From contig CAVAKZ010000033.1 of assembly GCA_963589425.1 (NCBI GenBank), positions 1-26,808 of the forward strand: DNA of 26,808 nucleotides. Direction: 5' to 3'. Positions within the stretch are counted from its first letter, which is position 1. Every line of letters starts with the position of its first letter. Below are positions 14,183-22,208 of this stretch, piece by piece. Made by a program: the position numbers and the translations under genes. The notes beneath the pieces are model-generated. The model saw nothing but the letters and a program-made list of their open reading frames with translations, did not search any database and was not told the DNA's origin. Source of the DNA: CAKRJP01 sp963589425. GTDB taxonomy: Bacteria; Bacillota; Clostridia; Lachnospirales; Lachnospiraceae.

Positions 14183-17100
14183 TTATGCCAATCCATGCTC
14201 TTCAAGGAAATCGTATGCACATTTCTTGCCATGCTCGATTCTTCTTGTTCTGTAATGGAACAATAAAATTGTAAGAAGTGTAAATACTATGATAATGGCT
14301 ATCATAACTACTACAGTCTCAGTAATATTTCCTGCTCCGCAAATTGCCTTACGGAAGCCATCTACTACATAAGTAAATGGAACATATTTATGTAATGCAT
14401 TTGCTAAGTCACCGGAAATCTCTACCGGGTAGGTTCCTGCAGATCCTGCCAACTGAAGTACCATAAATACTAACATTAAGAAACTTCCTACCTTACCTAA
14501 GGCTACGTTTGCGAAATACTGCATAGACATAAATGCCAAACATGCCAGGCATGCTACAAATAATTCTTTTCCAAAGTCTGCCGGATTAAATCCTAAAGTT
14601 ACATGTGCAACTCCTACCACGATCAGTCCCATAAGAACTGCTGCCGGGTAAGCTACACTTGCCTTGCTAAGCCACCAGCTAAAGGAATTCTTTAACTTTC
14701 CTTTGTATTTTGTAAGTGGGTACAATAAGCAGAATGCCAACGCTCCTACCCAAAGTCCTACACACATCATATATGCGCTCATGGCTGAACCGTTATTGCT
14801 AACTTCAGTTACCTGTGTCTCCTCCGCCTTAACCGGGGCTGAGAACATATCTAATGTCTTATCTGTTGCTGTATTATCAGCTACCGTATCTGCACCTTCC
14901 TGTAATGCATCCTTTAAAGTAATAGATCCATCTTTTAAGCTTGTAAGTCCCTCGCCTAATGTTACTGATCCATCTGCTAACTGCTGTGCACCGCTCTGAA
15001 TCTGTCCTGCACCACTTGTAAGCTGTTCTGAACCACTATTTAAAGTATCGTTATTTGCTACCAACTGCTTGGTACCTGAAACTAAAGTAGCGGCACCTTC
15101 ATCTAACTGGTTAACTCCTGAAACTGCGGAAGCTGTTCCTGCCTTTAGGGTCTGGGTTCCTGCTGCCAATGTAGAAGCTCCTGCATCTAACTGATAAACT
15201 CCTGCTCCTAAAGTATCTGCTCCTGCTGCTAAACTTCCTGCTCCTGTTGCTAATTGACTTGCTCCTGCTGTTAACTGGTACTCATTTGCATACTGTCCGT
15301 TTGCCAACTTTTCTCCTGAAAGTTGGTCAAATCCGGCGATTAATGTCTTCATACCTGTTGCTGCAGCCGGGAAAGCACTTGTACTGGTCTTTAGAGAAGT
15401 AAGTCCGGCTCCAAGAGTATTTGCTCCTGTGCTAAGGCTATCAGCCCCTGCACTGAGTGTTTCCAAACCTGTGCTAAGACTAGCTGCTCCTGTGCTAAGT
15501 GACTTGGTTCCTGTACTTAAAGTATTGGCTCCCTCGCTTAAGGTCTTAGTTCCTGCACTTAAAGTATTTGCTCCTGCGCTAAGGGTCTTGGTTCCTGCGC
15601 TTAAAGTATTTGCTCCTGCGCTAAGGGTCTTGGTTCCTGCGCTTAAAGTATTTGCTCCTGCGCTAAGGGTCTTGGTTCCTGCGCTTAAAGTATTTGCTCC
15701 TGCGCTAAGGGTCTTGGTTCCTGCGCTTAAAGTATTTGCTCCTGCGCTAAGGGTCTTGGTTCCTGCGCTTAAAGTATTTGCTCCTGTACTAAGTGCTTCT
15801 TCTGCATCGCTAAGCTTAGAAGTTCCTGCATTAAGGACAGCTGTACCTTCTTTCAAGGCCTTTACATTGTTGGTCACATCAGTATCCAGTGTATTTTTAA
15901 GACCACTTGCATATAAATATGCTGCTCCTGCTGTGTTTGTCAACTGGGTTCTCAAACTCTGCTCTTCAGCTTCCTGACCTGACTTATCCGATGCCAAACT
16001 CAAACTGTAAGATGACTCATTCAAACCAGAAGCTGCACCCTTTAAATTCTCAGAACTTTGGTTCAATGCTTCAAGTTCTTCATTAATATCAGCAGAATTA
16101 GAAGTTGTTGCCAAATCTAATCCAGATACTGACTCTACCTCTTGTGAGGCTTCTAAACTGGTTCCTTGCAAAATTGCTAAAGAATTCTGTAAAGAAGCGC
16201 TTGCTTCCTCAGAAAGCTCACCGCTGTCTAATGCACCTTGAATGGCTTCTATTGCTGTTCCAACTGCACCATTGGCACTTTCCACCTTCTGATTGTTCTG
16301 ATTTACTGTACTGTTTATTGCTTCCACCTGAGAATTAATAGTATCAGTTGCTTCAGAAATTTTTGCATTGTTCTCTGCTGCTACTGCATTCACCTCATCA
16401 GCTGCACTGCTAAGCCTTGCATTGGCACTCTCCATAGCACTGGAAGCGCTCATTGCTTGCTCTGATGCCTGACTTGCATTTGAAGAGGCACTAGATGCCT
16501 GTTCTGCATCTTCGCTTACTGTAGCGGCTTTTGCTGTATCATCAGGTAATTGTGCTATTAATGTATTAAGATTAGCTGTTAAGTCACCAATCCTTCCTGC
16601 TGCTGATGTCAGGTCTTCAACTCCTGTCTGAAGCTTACCAACTCCAGCATCAACTGTGGCTGCTCCTGCCGCCAACTGTCTTGCACTGCCTGAAGCTGTG
16701 CTTAAGTTTTCTGCTAGGCTTGCTGCTCCTGCATCTACTGTTGCTGCTCCTGTTGCTAAGGACGCTGCTCCTGCATCTACTGTTGCTGCTCCTGTTGCTA
16801 AAGACCCTGCTCCTGCATCCACTGTTGCTGCTCCTGTTGCTAAGGACGCTGCTCCTGCATTGGCTGTCTTTGCTCCAGATGCTAAACTTGCCGCTCCTGC
16901 TACTAAGGAAGAACTATTTTCACTTCCAAGATTTACAGCTGTATCAAGCTGTGTAATACCTGCAAATACCTGATCTAGCTTTGTAAGTCCTTCTAACTGA
17001 TTTACGCCGGCATGTAACTGATCTACACCACCAATGTAAGTATTAAGTCCTGTACTTAATGTACTTGCTCCACTACTTAAGCTTTCTGTTCCTGCTGTTA

Positions 17101-17953
17101 GGGTTGGAACTGCGCTTGCTAACTGACTGGTTCCGCTCTTTAAAGAAGCTGTTCCATCAACTAACTGGGCTGCTCCGTTATCTAACTGGGTGGATCCTGC
17201 TGCCAACTGGCTGGTTCCGCTCTTTAACTGAGAAGCTCCGCTGTCAACCTGGGCCACACCGTCGGTATAGGTTTTAAGTCCTGTTGTTAAGGTCTGAGAG
17301 CCATCTTTAAAGGTAAGCGTTGAATCTGCCAATACCTGCAAGTTCTCGCTAATAGTATCATTACCATCAATTAACTGGTCGGTTCCATCTTCAATTTCTC
17401 CGGCACCGTCAGCTGCCTCCTGCATACCATCTCCTGCATCTGCAATAGATGTAAATACTTCATCTGCATAGGTTCTTACGATTTCCTCTGCAAGAGTATC
17501 CTTAATCTTGGTAATTGCTGAAGTGGATAACTTCGATGCAATGTAATTGGTACCCGGGTTAGTCTCATAATTTAAAACCATCTGCGCCGGGGTGTCGTCC
17601 ATTACTGTTGACGCATTCTCAGAGAAATTCTCCGGAATGGTAATTACCATATAGTAGGTTCCATCCTCGATACCACTTTTGGCCTCATCTGCATCCACAA
17701 AGTGGAAATCCAGTTCTGTGTTATCCTTTAGGTTATCTACCAGGTCATCTCCTACTTGAAGTGTCTTACCGTTATAATCCACCGCCTTGTCCTGGTTGAC
17801 CACCGCTACCGGAAGCTTAGAAAGCTCACCGTAGGGATCCCACATAGATGCCAAAAAAGTGCACGTATATATTGACGGAATCAATATAATGGCAATCAGT
17901 ACTACAATCATAATGGGACTTTTCAATAAATTCTTCCATTCATTCTTAAGCAT
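14183..17953 (-). CDS. yhgE: YhgE/Pip-family membrane protein, repeat-expanded
   Basis: The 1256-residue protein has one N-terminal membrane helix (about residues 14-36) followed by the conserved YhgE N-terminal domain (DPYGELSKLPVAVVNQDKAV...). The C-terminal 196 residues hold about five to six membrane helices (from about residue 1061) typical of the YhgE/Pip C-terminus. Between them lies a very long extracytoplasmic region of 7-residue L-x-x-G-x-x-x units and a Ser/Ala/Glu-rich likely coiled coil (about residues 480-680). Family members are usually 700-900 residues, so the excess is repeat expansion. Relatives include the Lactococcus phage infection protein Pip and B. subtilis YhgE. They are ABC-2-like in topology and are linked to type VII-type secretion or cell envelope function, but the role is unsettled. 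AAGGAGG precedes the ATG by 10 bases. It is divergent from a TetR gene that is its likely repressor. Confidence 0.9.
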   Translation of the reverse strand: MLKNEWKNLLKSPIMIVVLIAIILIPSIYTCTFLASMWDPYGELSKLPVAVVNQDKAVDYNGKTLQVGDDLVDNLKDNTELDFHFVDADEAKSGIEDGTYYMVITIPENFSENASTVMDDTPAQMVLNYETNPGTNYIASKLSTSAITKIKDTLAEEIVRTYADEVFTSIADAGDGMQEAADGAGEIEDGTDQLIDGNDTISENLQVLADSTLTFKDGSQTLTTGLKTYTDGVAQVDSGASQLKSGTSQLAAGSTQLDNGAAQLVDGTASLKSGTSQLASAVPTLTAGTESLSSGASTLSTGLNTYIGGVDQLHAGVNQLEGLTKLDQVFAGITQLDTAVNLGSENSSSLVAGAASLASGAKTANAGAASLATGAATVDAGAGSLATGAATVDAGAASLATGAATVDAGAASLAENLSTASGSARQLAAGAATVDAGVGKLQTGVEDLTSAAGRIGDLTANLNTLIAQLPDDTAKAATVSEDAEQASSASSNASQASEQAMSASSAMESANARLSSAADEVNAVAAENNAKISEATDTINSQVEAINSTVNQNNQKVESANGAVGTAIEAIQGALDSGELSEEASASLQNSLAILQGTSLEASQEVESVSGLDLATTSNSADINEELEALNQSSENLKGAASGLNESSYSLSLASDKSGQEAEEQSLRTQLTNTAGAAYLYASGLKNTLDTDVTNNVKALKEGTAVLNAGTSKLSDAEEALSTGANTLSAGTKTLSAGANTLSAGTKTLSAGANTLSAGTKTLSAGANTLSAGTKTLSAGANTLSAGTKTLSAGANTLSAGTKTLSEGANTLSTGTKSLSTGAASLSTGLETLSAGADSLSTGANTLGAGLTSLKTSTSAFPAAATGMKTLIAGFDQLSGEKLANGQYANEYQLTAGASQLATGAGSLAAGADTLGAGVYQLDAGASTLAAGTQTLKAGTASAVSGVNQLDEGAATLVSGTKQLVANNDTLNSGSEQLTSGAGQIQSGAQQLADGSVTLGEGLTSLKDGSITLKDALQEGADTVADNTATDKTLDMFSAPVKAEETQVTEVSNNGSAMSAYMMCVGLWVGALAFCLLYPLTKYKGKLKNSFSWWLSKASVAYPAAVLMGLIVVGVAHVTLGFNPADFGKELFVACLACLAFMSMQYFANVALGKVGSFLMLVFMVLQLAGSAGTYPVEISGDLANALHKYVPFTYVVDGFRKAICGAGNITETVVVMIAIIIVFTLLTILLFHYRTRRIEHGKKCAYDFLEEHGLA
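15570..15779 (-). repeat. Five perfect tandem copies of a 42-bp coding repeat in yhgE
   Basis: Units begin at 15570, 15612, 15654, 15696 and 15738 and are identical. A degenerate copy precedes (15528-15569) and another follows (from 15780). Each unit encodes 14 residues, built from LSAGANT and LSAGTKT, at about residues 725-795. The length is a multiple of three, so copy number changes would keep the frame. Confidence 0.97.
16722..16847 (-). repeat. Three near-identical 42-bp coding repeats in yhgE, second array
   Basis: Units start at 16722, 16764 and 16806 and differ at one to three positions. They encode 14-residue SLATGAA-TVDAGA-type units at about residues 369-411. The period equals that of the first array but the sequence is different. 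Confidence 0.92.
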
Positions 17954-17977
17954 TGTGCTTCATCCTCCTTCTTATTT

Positions 17978-17998
17978 ATTTGTGTCTATTTCACAAAT
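17978..17998. promoter_or_regulatory. Inverted repeat in the yhgE leader
   Basis: ATTTGTG and CACAAAT are separated by seven bases, just upstream of the yhgE ribosome binding site. It may be an operator or leader hairpin. No strong promoter could be picked for yhgE in this AT-rich stretch. Confidence 0.45.
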
Positions 17999-18129
17999 GC
18001 TGATGATAACTTATTTATTGATCAAAGCTGCTCTTGCATACTGTTTTCTATATTCAATTGTATGGCTATTTTTCGACAGATTGTTGATTTATAAATATTT
18101 TCTAAAATAAAAGAAAATTATTTATTAAG

Positions 18130-18142
18130 CAACATTGTGTTG
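18130..18142. promoter_or_regulatory. Candidate TetR operator overlapping the tetR -35
   Basis: The 13-bp palindrome CAACA-TTG-TGTTG overlaps the TTGTTT -35 of the TetR gene promoter. The position suits autorepression. Confidence 0.4.
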
Positions 18143-18168
18143 TTTTTTCAAGCCATGTGTATTATACT
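18140..18168 (+). promoter_or_regulatory. Promoter of the tetR gene
   Basis: TTGTTT at 18140-18145 and TATACT at 18163-18168 are 17 bases apart. Confidence 0.65.
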
Positions 18169-18389
18169 AAAAGAAATTGTAAAATTCAAACATCAATGTC
18201 AAGGCGCCCCGTTTAAAACTCGACATATTATTCGCATTATGTTGAATAGCATGCAAAAAAGAACAATATTATTTTTTGATCACATGTAAAAAGGAAACTA
18301 GCACTCTTGCCTTTAAACAGGATATTAAGCAGTTGGATAGAAAAGACAACAATAGAAAAAGCAGAGAAAAAGAAAGGACCTAGATAATT
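18169..18389 (+). other. Long (about 215-base) leader between the tetR promoter and its ATG
   Basis: This AT-rich stretch holds no recognisable gene, riboswitch or terminator. A small inverted repeat, TATTC/GAATA (about 18230-18250), lies within it. A second, weaker promoter (TTGAAT with AATATT) may lie near 18242-18270. Otherwise nothing was seen. Confidence 0.4.
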
Positions 18390-18965
18390 ATGGAAGCGAA
18401 AAAAGAGGATCGCAGAGTAAGAAAAACAAAAAAACAATTAAGAGATGGATTGGCCAAGCTTTTAGAAGAAAAAAGTATTCGTGATATTACAGTAAAAGAA
18501 TTAGTAGATACTGTGGACATTAACCGGTCCACCTTTTATCTCCACTATTCTGACATCTACGACATGCTAAAGAAAATTGAGTCAGAACTTTTTCAAGAAA
18601 TTAAAGATGCCCTATCTGAGCACCCCCTTAGCCCAGACGAAAGTGCCAAGGCTTTTATTTTAATTATGTTTCAGATTATGGACCGTAACCGTCCCATTTG
18701 TAAAGCTTTGGTAGGTCCTAATGGAGATATATCCTTTGTGGCCCGCATGGAAGAAATGGTTGGCTTAGAGGCAGTTCAAGTCATTGAACCCCTCTTCAAA
18801 GTAGAAAAGACCAGAAGAAAATATAGCTACGCCTACTGCCTAAATGGCTGTGTGGGCATGGTAAAAAGTTGGCTTCTAGGGGACTGCAAAGAGACACCTG
18901 AGCAAATGACAGATATCCTTTTTGATATGTTAAGAAACACTCTAGACAAGATGCTGACGAACTAA
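18390..18965 (+). CDS. TetR/AcrR-family transcriptional regulator
   Basis: The 191-residue protein has a basic N-terminus (RRVRKTKKQLRDG) and a TetR helix-turn-helix at about residues 30-56 (DITVKELVDTVDINRSTFYLHYSD). A helical C-terminal ligand and dimer domain (about 75-190) resembles the TetR_C_7/DhaS-type found in Firmicutes. AAAGGA lies about 12 bases before the ATG. It is divergent from the YhgE gene, a pairing common in Firmicutes, and is probably its repressor and autorepressor. Candidate operators are at 18130-18142 and 17978-17998. The inducer is unknown. Confidence 0.92.
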   Translation: MEAKKEDRRVRKTKKQLRDGLAKLLEEKSIRDITVKELVDTVDINRSTFYLHYSDIYDMLKKIESELFQEIKDALSEHPLSPDESAKAFILIMFQIMDRNRPICKALVGPNGDISFVARMEEMVGLEAVQVIEPLFKVEKTRRKYSYAYCLNGCVGMVKSWLLGDCKETPEQMTDILFDMLRNTLDKMLTN

Positions 18966-19012
18966 TTTCGAATTACATGTACGGGAAAAGCAACACATTC
19001 ATGGATTATAAC

Positions 19013-19139
19013 AAATAACCGTAAACAACGAAGACACGCTCTCGCTCCCTTCCGCACTCAGCGGTACTAAGGGGCTAAAAAACAGCCCCTTAGTGCCGGC
19101 GGATCCAGAAGGTCTTCTTTTGTTTACAGTTATTTTTTT
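19013..19139 (+). ncRNA. GC-rich branched RNA element or complex terminator after tetR
   Basis: A long outer stem pairs AAATAAC-c-GTAAACA and GAAGAC (19013-19035) with GTCTTC, TGTTTAC-a-GTTATTT (19112-19135) and ends in a T7 run. Inside are CCTTC with GAAGG, CCGC with GCGG, and a 14-bp hairpin, GGTACTAAGGGGCT with AGCCCCTTAGTGCC (19063-19097). CCGC-ACTCA-GCGG (19052-19064) is an alternative hairpin. It could be an elaborate terminator for tetR, a small RNA, or a dispersed palindromic repeat. The inner part is much more GC-rich than the flanks. Confidence 0.5.
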
Positions 19140-19213
19140 ATAATCCAGTATAGATTTGTCGTGATTTTCCCATACAATGTAATCCCAAAGATTATCTGTG
19201 CCTTGCTTGGGAT

Positions 19214-20017
19214 CTAGGTCAGCATCATACGATCATTTGCAAATTCACCGTCACTGACTTCCTCAAATTTAGCTAGAAGGTCGGAGACATGAAGATTTTT
19301 CTTTTCTTCTCCTGACACATCATAAATCACCTTGCCCTCATGCATCATGATCAGCCGATTTCCATGGGCGATGGCATCCTTCATATTGTGGGTTACCATC
19401 ATGGCAGTCAAATTATTTTCCTGAATCAGCTTATCAGAAAGTCCCAGGACCTTTGCTGCAGTCTTGGGATCAAGGGCTGCAGTGTGCTCATCTAGGAGCA
19501 AGAGCTTTGGATGCTTTAATGTAGCCATCAGTAGGGTTACCGCCTGTCTTTGTCCACCGGAAAGAAGTCCTACACGACTGCTTAGACGGTCTTCCAATCC
19601 AAGATCTAATTCTTTTAATTTTTCTCTAAAATCATCTCGCTCCTGTTTTGTAATTCCCCAGCCAAATCCTCGTTTTTGTCCACGTCTTGCTGCAATAGCC
19701 ATATTTTCCTCAATAGACATGGTAGCTGCAGTACCTACCATAGGGTCCTGAAACACACGGCCTAGGTAGGTGGCACGTTTGTGCTCTGACAGTCCGGAAA
19801 TATCAGTTCCGTCTATAATGATCTCGCCCTGATCGATGGGCCAAACTCCTGCAATGGCATTTAGGGTTGTGGATTTACCGGCACCATTTCCACCGATAAT
19901 CGTTACAAAATCTCCAGGATTCAGATTTAGGTTCACTCCATCTAAGGCTACCTTCTCATTAATGGTTCCGGCATTGAAGGTTTTATGTACATCTTTAATT
20001 TCAAGCATATATCCCAT
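19214..20017 (-). CDS. ABC importer ATP-binding protein (TrpZ-like)
   Basis: The 267-residue ATPase energises the importer encoded upstream. Walker A is GGNGAGKST (42-50), the signature is LSGGQRQA (151-158), Walker B is LLLLDEHTAALD (171-182), and an H-loop MMVTHN follows. It belongs to the group that pairs with PF04392-type binding proteins, seen in streptococcal TrpXYZ. Its ATG overlaps the permease stop by one base (TAATG). AGGAGG is 12 bases upstream, and an in-frame ATG three codons on is an alternative start. It is the last gene of the three-gene operon. A stem-like sequence at 19181-19213 follows but lacks a T-run. Confidence 0.9.
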   Translation of the reverse strand: MGYMLEIKDVHKTFNAGTINEKVALDGVNLNLNPGDFVTIIGGNGAGKSTTLNAIAGVWPIDQGEIIIDGTDISGLSEHKRATYLGRVFQDPMVGTAATMSIEENMAIAARRGQKRGFGWGITKQERDDFREKLKELDLGLEDRLSSRVGLLSGGQRQAVTLLMATLKHPKLLLLDEHTAALDPKTAAKVLGLSDKLIQENNLTAMMVTHNMKDAIAHGNRLIMMHEGKVIYDVSGEEKKNLHVSDLLAKFEEVSDGEFANDRMMLT

Positions 20018-20958
20018 TATTTTGCAGGCCTCCTTTTCACAGATTTTTTCTCTTTAAGATAAGGTACTGCTAAGAAGCATGCAACCACTACTGCTGAGAA
20101 CAACTTCATATAGTCTGATGGCATCTTAAGCCACAATACCAAGGTGTAGGCCACATAGTAAAGAATTGCACCTACAAATAAAGCAGCCAAGGTGTAGGCA
20201 AAGGCGATCTTCTTTCCTGCGCAAAGCTTTCCAAAAATAACTTCGCTGATAATAACAGCTGCCAGTCCGATAACAATGGCGCCTCGTCCTGCATTTACAT
20301 CTGCAGACCCCTGATACTGGGCATAGATCCCTCCGGAAAGTCCCACCATACCATTGGAGATCATAAGGGCAATTACCTTAGTAAAATTGGTATTGATTCC
20401 CTGGGCTCTTGCCATCTGCTCGTTACATCCGGTAGCTCTAATGGATGCTCCGATTTCTGTTCCAAAGAACCAGTAAATAAAGGCCACAAGAAACAGACAG
20501 AAAATTATCATTTTTGCAAAAAAGAACCATTTATCATCTGCAGTTACATAGCGAAGGGAAGCCACCAATCCTGTCTGACCGATTCCAATACTTTGGTTGG
20601 ATTTTCCCATAATTCCTAGATTCACGGAATAGAGGGAAATCTGGGTTAAGATACTTGCCAGGATTCCGGGGATTCCCAGGGCTGTGTTTAAGATTCCTGT
20701 GACAAATCCTGCTGCCATTCCTGCCAAAAATGAAAAAATAAGGGCCAGGGCCGGATTCATTCCTCCCTGAATCAACATAACTGCAACCGCACCGCCTGTT
20801 GCTAAAGAACCGTCTACCGTTAGATCCGCAAAATTCAGAATGCGATAGGTGATATAAACACCTATCGCCATAATTCCCCATATAAGTCCCTGGGCTACGT
20901 TACCTGGAAGGGCACGTACCAAGGCTGTCGGATCTAACGATGAAAAATATAGTAACAT
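20017..20958 (-). CDS. ABC importer permease (TrpY-like, BPD_transp_2 family)
   Basis: The 313-residue membrane protein has about nine hydrophobic segments. The segment GVYITYRILNFADLTVDGSLATGGA near residues 37-61 is characteristic of the branched-chain-type permease family (PF02653), and of the subgroup partnered with PF04392 binding proteins. GASIRATGCNEQMARAQGINT (about 170-190) is the cytoplasmic coupling loop. It forms the channel of the importer. AGGAG lies six bases before the ATG. It is the middle gene of the operon, 67 bases after the binding-protein gene. Confidence 0.9.
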   Translation of the reverse strand: MLLYFSSLDPTALVRALPGNVAQGLIWGIMAIGVYITYRILNFADLTVDGSLATGGAVAVMLIQGGMNPALALIFSFLAGMAAGFVTGILNTALGIPGILASILTQISLYSVNLGIMGKSNQSIGIGQTGLVASLRYVTADDKWFFFAKMIIFCLFLVAFIYWFFGTEIGASIRATGCNEQMARAQGINTNFTKVIALMISNGMVGLSGGIYAQYQGSADVNAGRGAIVIGLAAVIISEVIFGKLCAGKKIAFAYTLAALFVGAILYYVAYTLVLWLKMPSDYMKLFSAVVVACFLAVPYLKEKKSVKRRPAK

Positions 20959-21025
20959 AGGTTTCTCCTATCCTTTCTTCATCGTTTTATCTTTGCATTC
21001 TAATTGTGATTACTTTACAAGCATC

Positions 21026-22033
21026 CTATTCTGTTTCAATGGCTGTGTAATCATCCGGAACTGTAATGCCAAGTTCCTCACAGATTGTGGCATTGTATTC
21101 TTTAGTAAGATCCTCGGCATACGCAACATCCATAGTGGTAATATCTGCACCATTTACTAAGATATCGTAAGCCATCTCTCCTGCCTTGTATCCAATATCA
21201 TAGTAGCTAATAGACAGTGTAGCAATACCACATCCAGAACAAATACCCTCTTCACCTGCAATTACCGGTACCTTAGCCGGCAGGCAAATATTATTAATAA
21301 TATCTGTGTTGGCTGCCATAGTATTGTCTGTTGGAACATAAAGAGCATCACAATCTTCAATTGCATTGGTAACTACTGACTGAATCTCATTAGAGTCTGC
21401 TGCTGTATATTCTTTGTAGGCAATACCGTCTTCATCTAATGCCTTCTCAAATAACTCTGCCTGGTACTTTGAATTGGGCTCTGCAGAACAGTAGAGGATA
21501 CCAACCTTCTTAACATCCGGCAAAAGCTCTACCAACATATCTTCCTGCTCATCGATTGGGGCAAGGTCAGAAGTTCCTGATACGTTAATACCTGTTGCTC
21601 CTGTCCAGTCATCAATTCCAAGAGCTGTGGCAAAATCTGTAACAGAGGTTCCAAGAATCGGAATATCTGCAGTTGCCTGAGCTGCTGTCTGCAGTGGAAG
21701 GGTTGCATTTGCCAGAATCAAATCTACATCGGAAGACACAAAATTATTAATAATGGTTCCGCACTGTGCCTGCTCACCCTGGGCATTCTCCACTTCAATA
21801 TCAACTACTCCGTCCCCAAACTTTTCATTTATCGCATCCTGAAATCCTTCTGTAGCTGCGTCAAGTGCCGGGTGCTCTAACATCTGGCATATACCTATAC
21901 TATACTTCTGTCCGGATGCCGTCTTGGTAGAAGCATCGCTACTGCTGCTAGAAGAAGAACTTCCTCCGCACGCTGCCAAAGATAGGGTCATAGCTGTGCA
22001 GACACCTACCGCCATCAATTTCTTCATTTTCAT
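21026..22033 (-). CDS. ABC importer substrate-binding lipoprotein (TrpX-like, PF04392)
   Basis: The 335-residue protein starts with a lipoprotein signal peptide. A basic MKMKK and a hydrophobic core end in LAAC, giving lipidated Cys22, followed by a Ser-rich linker. The rest is a two-lobed periplasmic-binding-type fold (YSIGICQMLEHPALDAATEGF, then DVDLILANATLPLQTAAQAT, then VTDNTMAANTDII-like and EEGICSGCGIATLSI). The ligand is probably an aromatic amino acid, tryptophan or tyrosine, based on the family prototype, but this is inferred. It is the first gene of the importer operon. AGGAGG lies seven to eight bases before the ATG. Confidence 0.9.
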   Translation of the reverse strand: MKMKKLMAVGVCTAMTLSLAACGGSSSSSSSSDASTKTASGQKYSIGICQMLEHPALDAATEGFQDAINEKFGDGVVDIEVENAQGEQAQCGTIINNFVSSDVDLILANATLPLQTAAQATADIPILGTSVTDFATALGIDDWTGATGINVSGTSDLAPIDEQEDMLVELLPDVKKVGILYCSAEPNSKYQAELFEKALDEDGIAYKEYTAADSNEIQSVVTNAIEDCDALYVPTDNTMAANTDIINNICLPAKVPVIAGEEGICSGCGIATLSISYYDIGYKAGEMAYDILVNGADITTMDVAYAEDLTKEYNATICEELGITVPDDYTAIETE

Positions 22034-22061
22034 AATATAAATCCTCCTCCATTATGCTGAC

Positions 22062-22102
22062 ACTTTTGCGCTTTATGCCGTAACGCTTTAACGTGCAAAA
22101 GT
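22062..22102 (-). promoter_or_regulatory. Leader hairpin of the importer operon
   Basis: On the minus strand ACTTTTGC pairs perfectly with GCAAAAGT around a 25-base loop that contains CGTTAAAGCG-like self-complementary pieces. It sits between the promoter and the ribosome binding site. No T-box, Trp-codon leader peptide or T-run was found, so any role is unproven. Confidence 0.45.
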
Positions 22103-22112
22103 CATTTGGTTT

Positions 22113-22141
22113 ATTATATCTACAAATCCTTGATTCGTCAA
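22113..22141 (-). promoter_or_regulatory. Promoter of the importer operon
   Basis: On the minus strand TTGACG (22136-22141) and TATAAT (22113-22118) are 17 bases apart, a near-consensus sigma-A promoter. It is back-to-back with the coaBC promoter. Confidence 0.85.
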
Positions 22142-22148
22142 TTGTTTC

Positions 22149-22177
22149 TTGCAAGGCCTTTAAAAAAAAGTTATAGT
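22149..22177 (+). promoter_or_regulatory. Promoter of coaBC
   Basis: TTGCAA at 22149-22154 and TATAGT at 22172-22177 are 17 bases apart. Its -35 lies only 7 bases from the divergent importer -35, so the two polymerases would compete for the same face of DNA. Confidence 0.8.
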
Positions 22178-22208
22178 AGGATTATCTGTATAGATAGGAG
22201 ATTTTTAA

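Noticed and set aside
15528..15790. Regular repeats that could be mistaken for a CRISPR array
   Set aside because: The units are directly contiguous with no unique spacers, lie inside a coding frame, and no cas genes are present.
15429..15977. Open frame of 182 codons with repeated hydrophobic APALKVF-type residues on the strand opposite yhgE
   Set aside because: It is the mirror of the 42-bp repeats. Repeats with a period divisible by three keep all frames open, and it has no ribosome binding site or family match.
18237..18437. 66-codon hydrophobic open frame on the minus strand across the tetR start
   Set aside because: Its Phe/Ile-rich content is what AT-rich DNA gives by chance. It overlaps the tetR start and has no ribosome binding site.
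19181..19213. Stem ATCCCAAG/CTTTGGGAT after the importer ATPase gene as a terminator
   Set aside because: The stem is imperfect, with a long loop and no following T-run on the minus strand. It was not annotated as a terminator.
22034..22110. T-box or Trp-attenuator in the importer leader
   Set aside because: The leader is too short for a T-box, there is no T-box sequence, no Trp-rich leader peptide and no terminator T-run.
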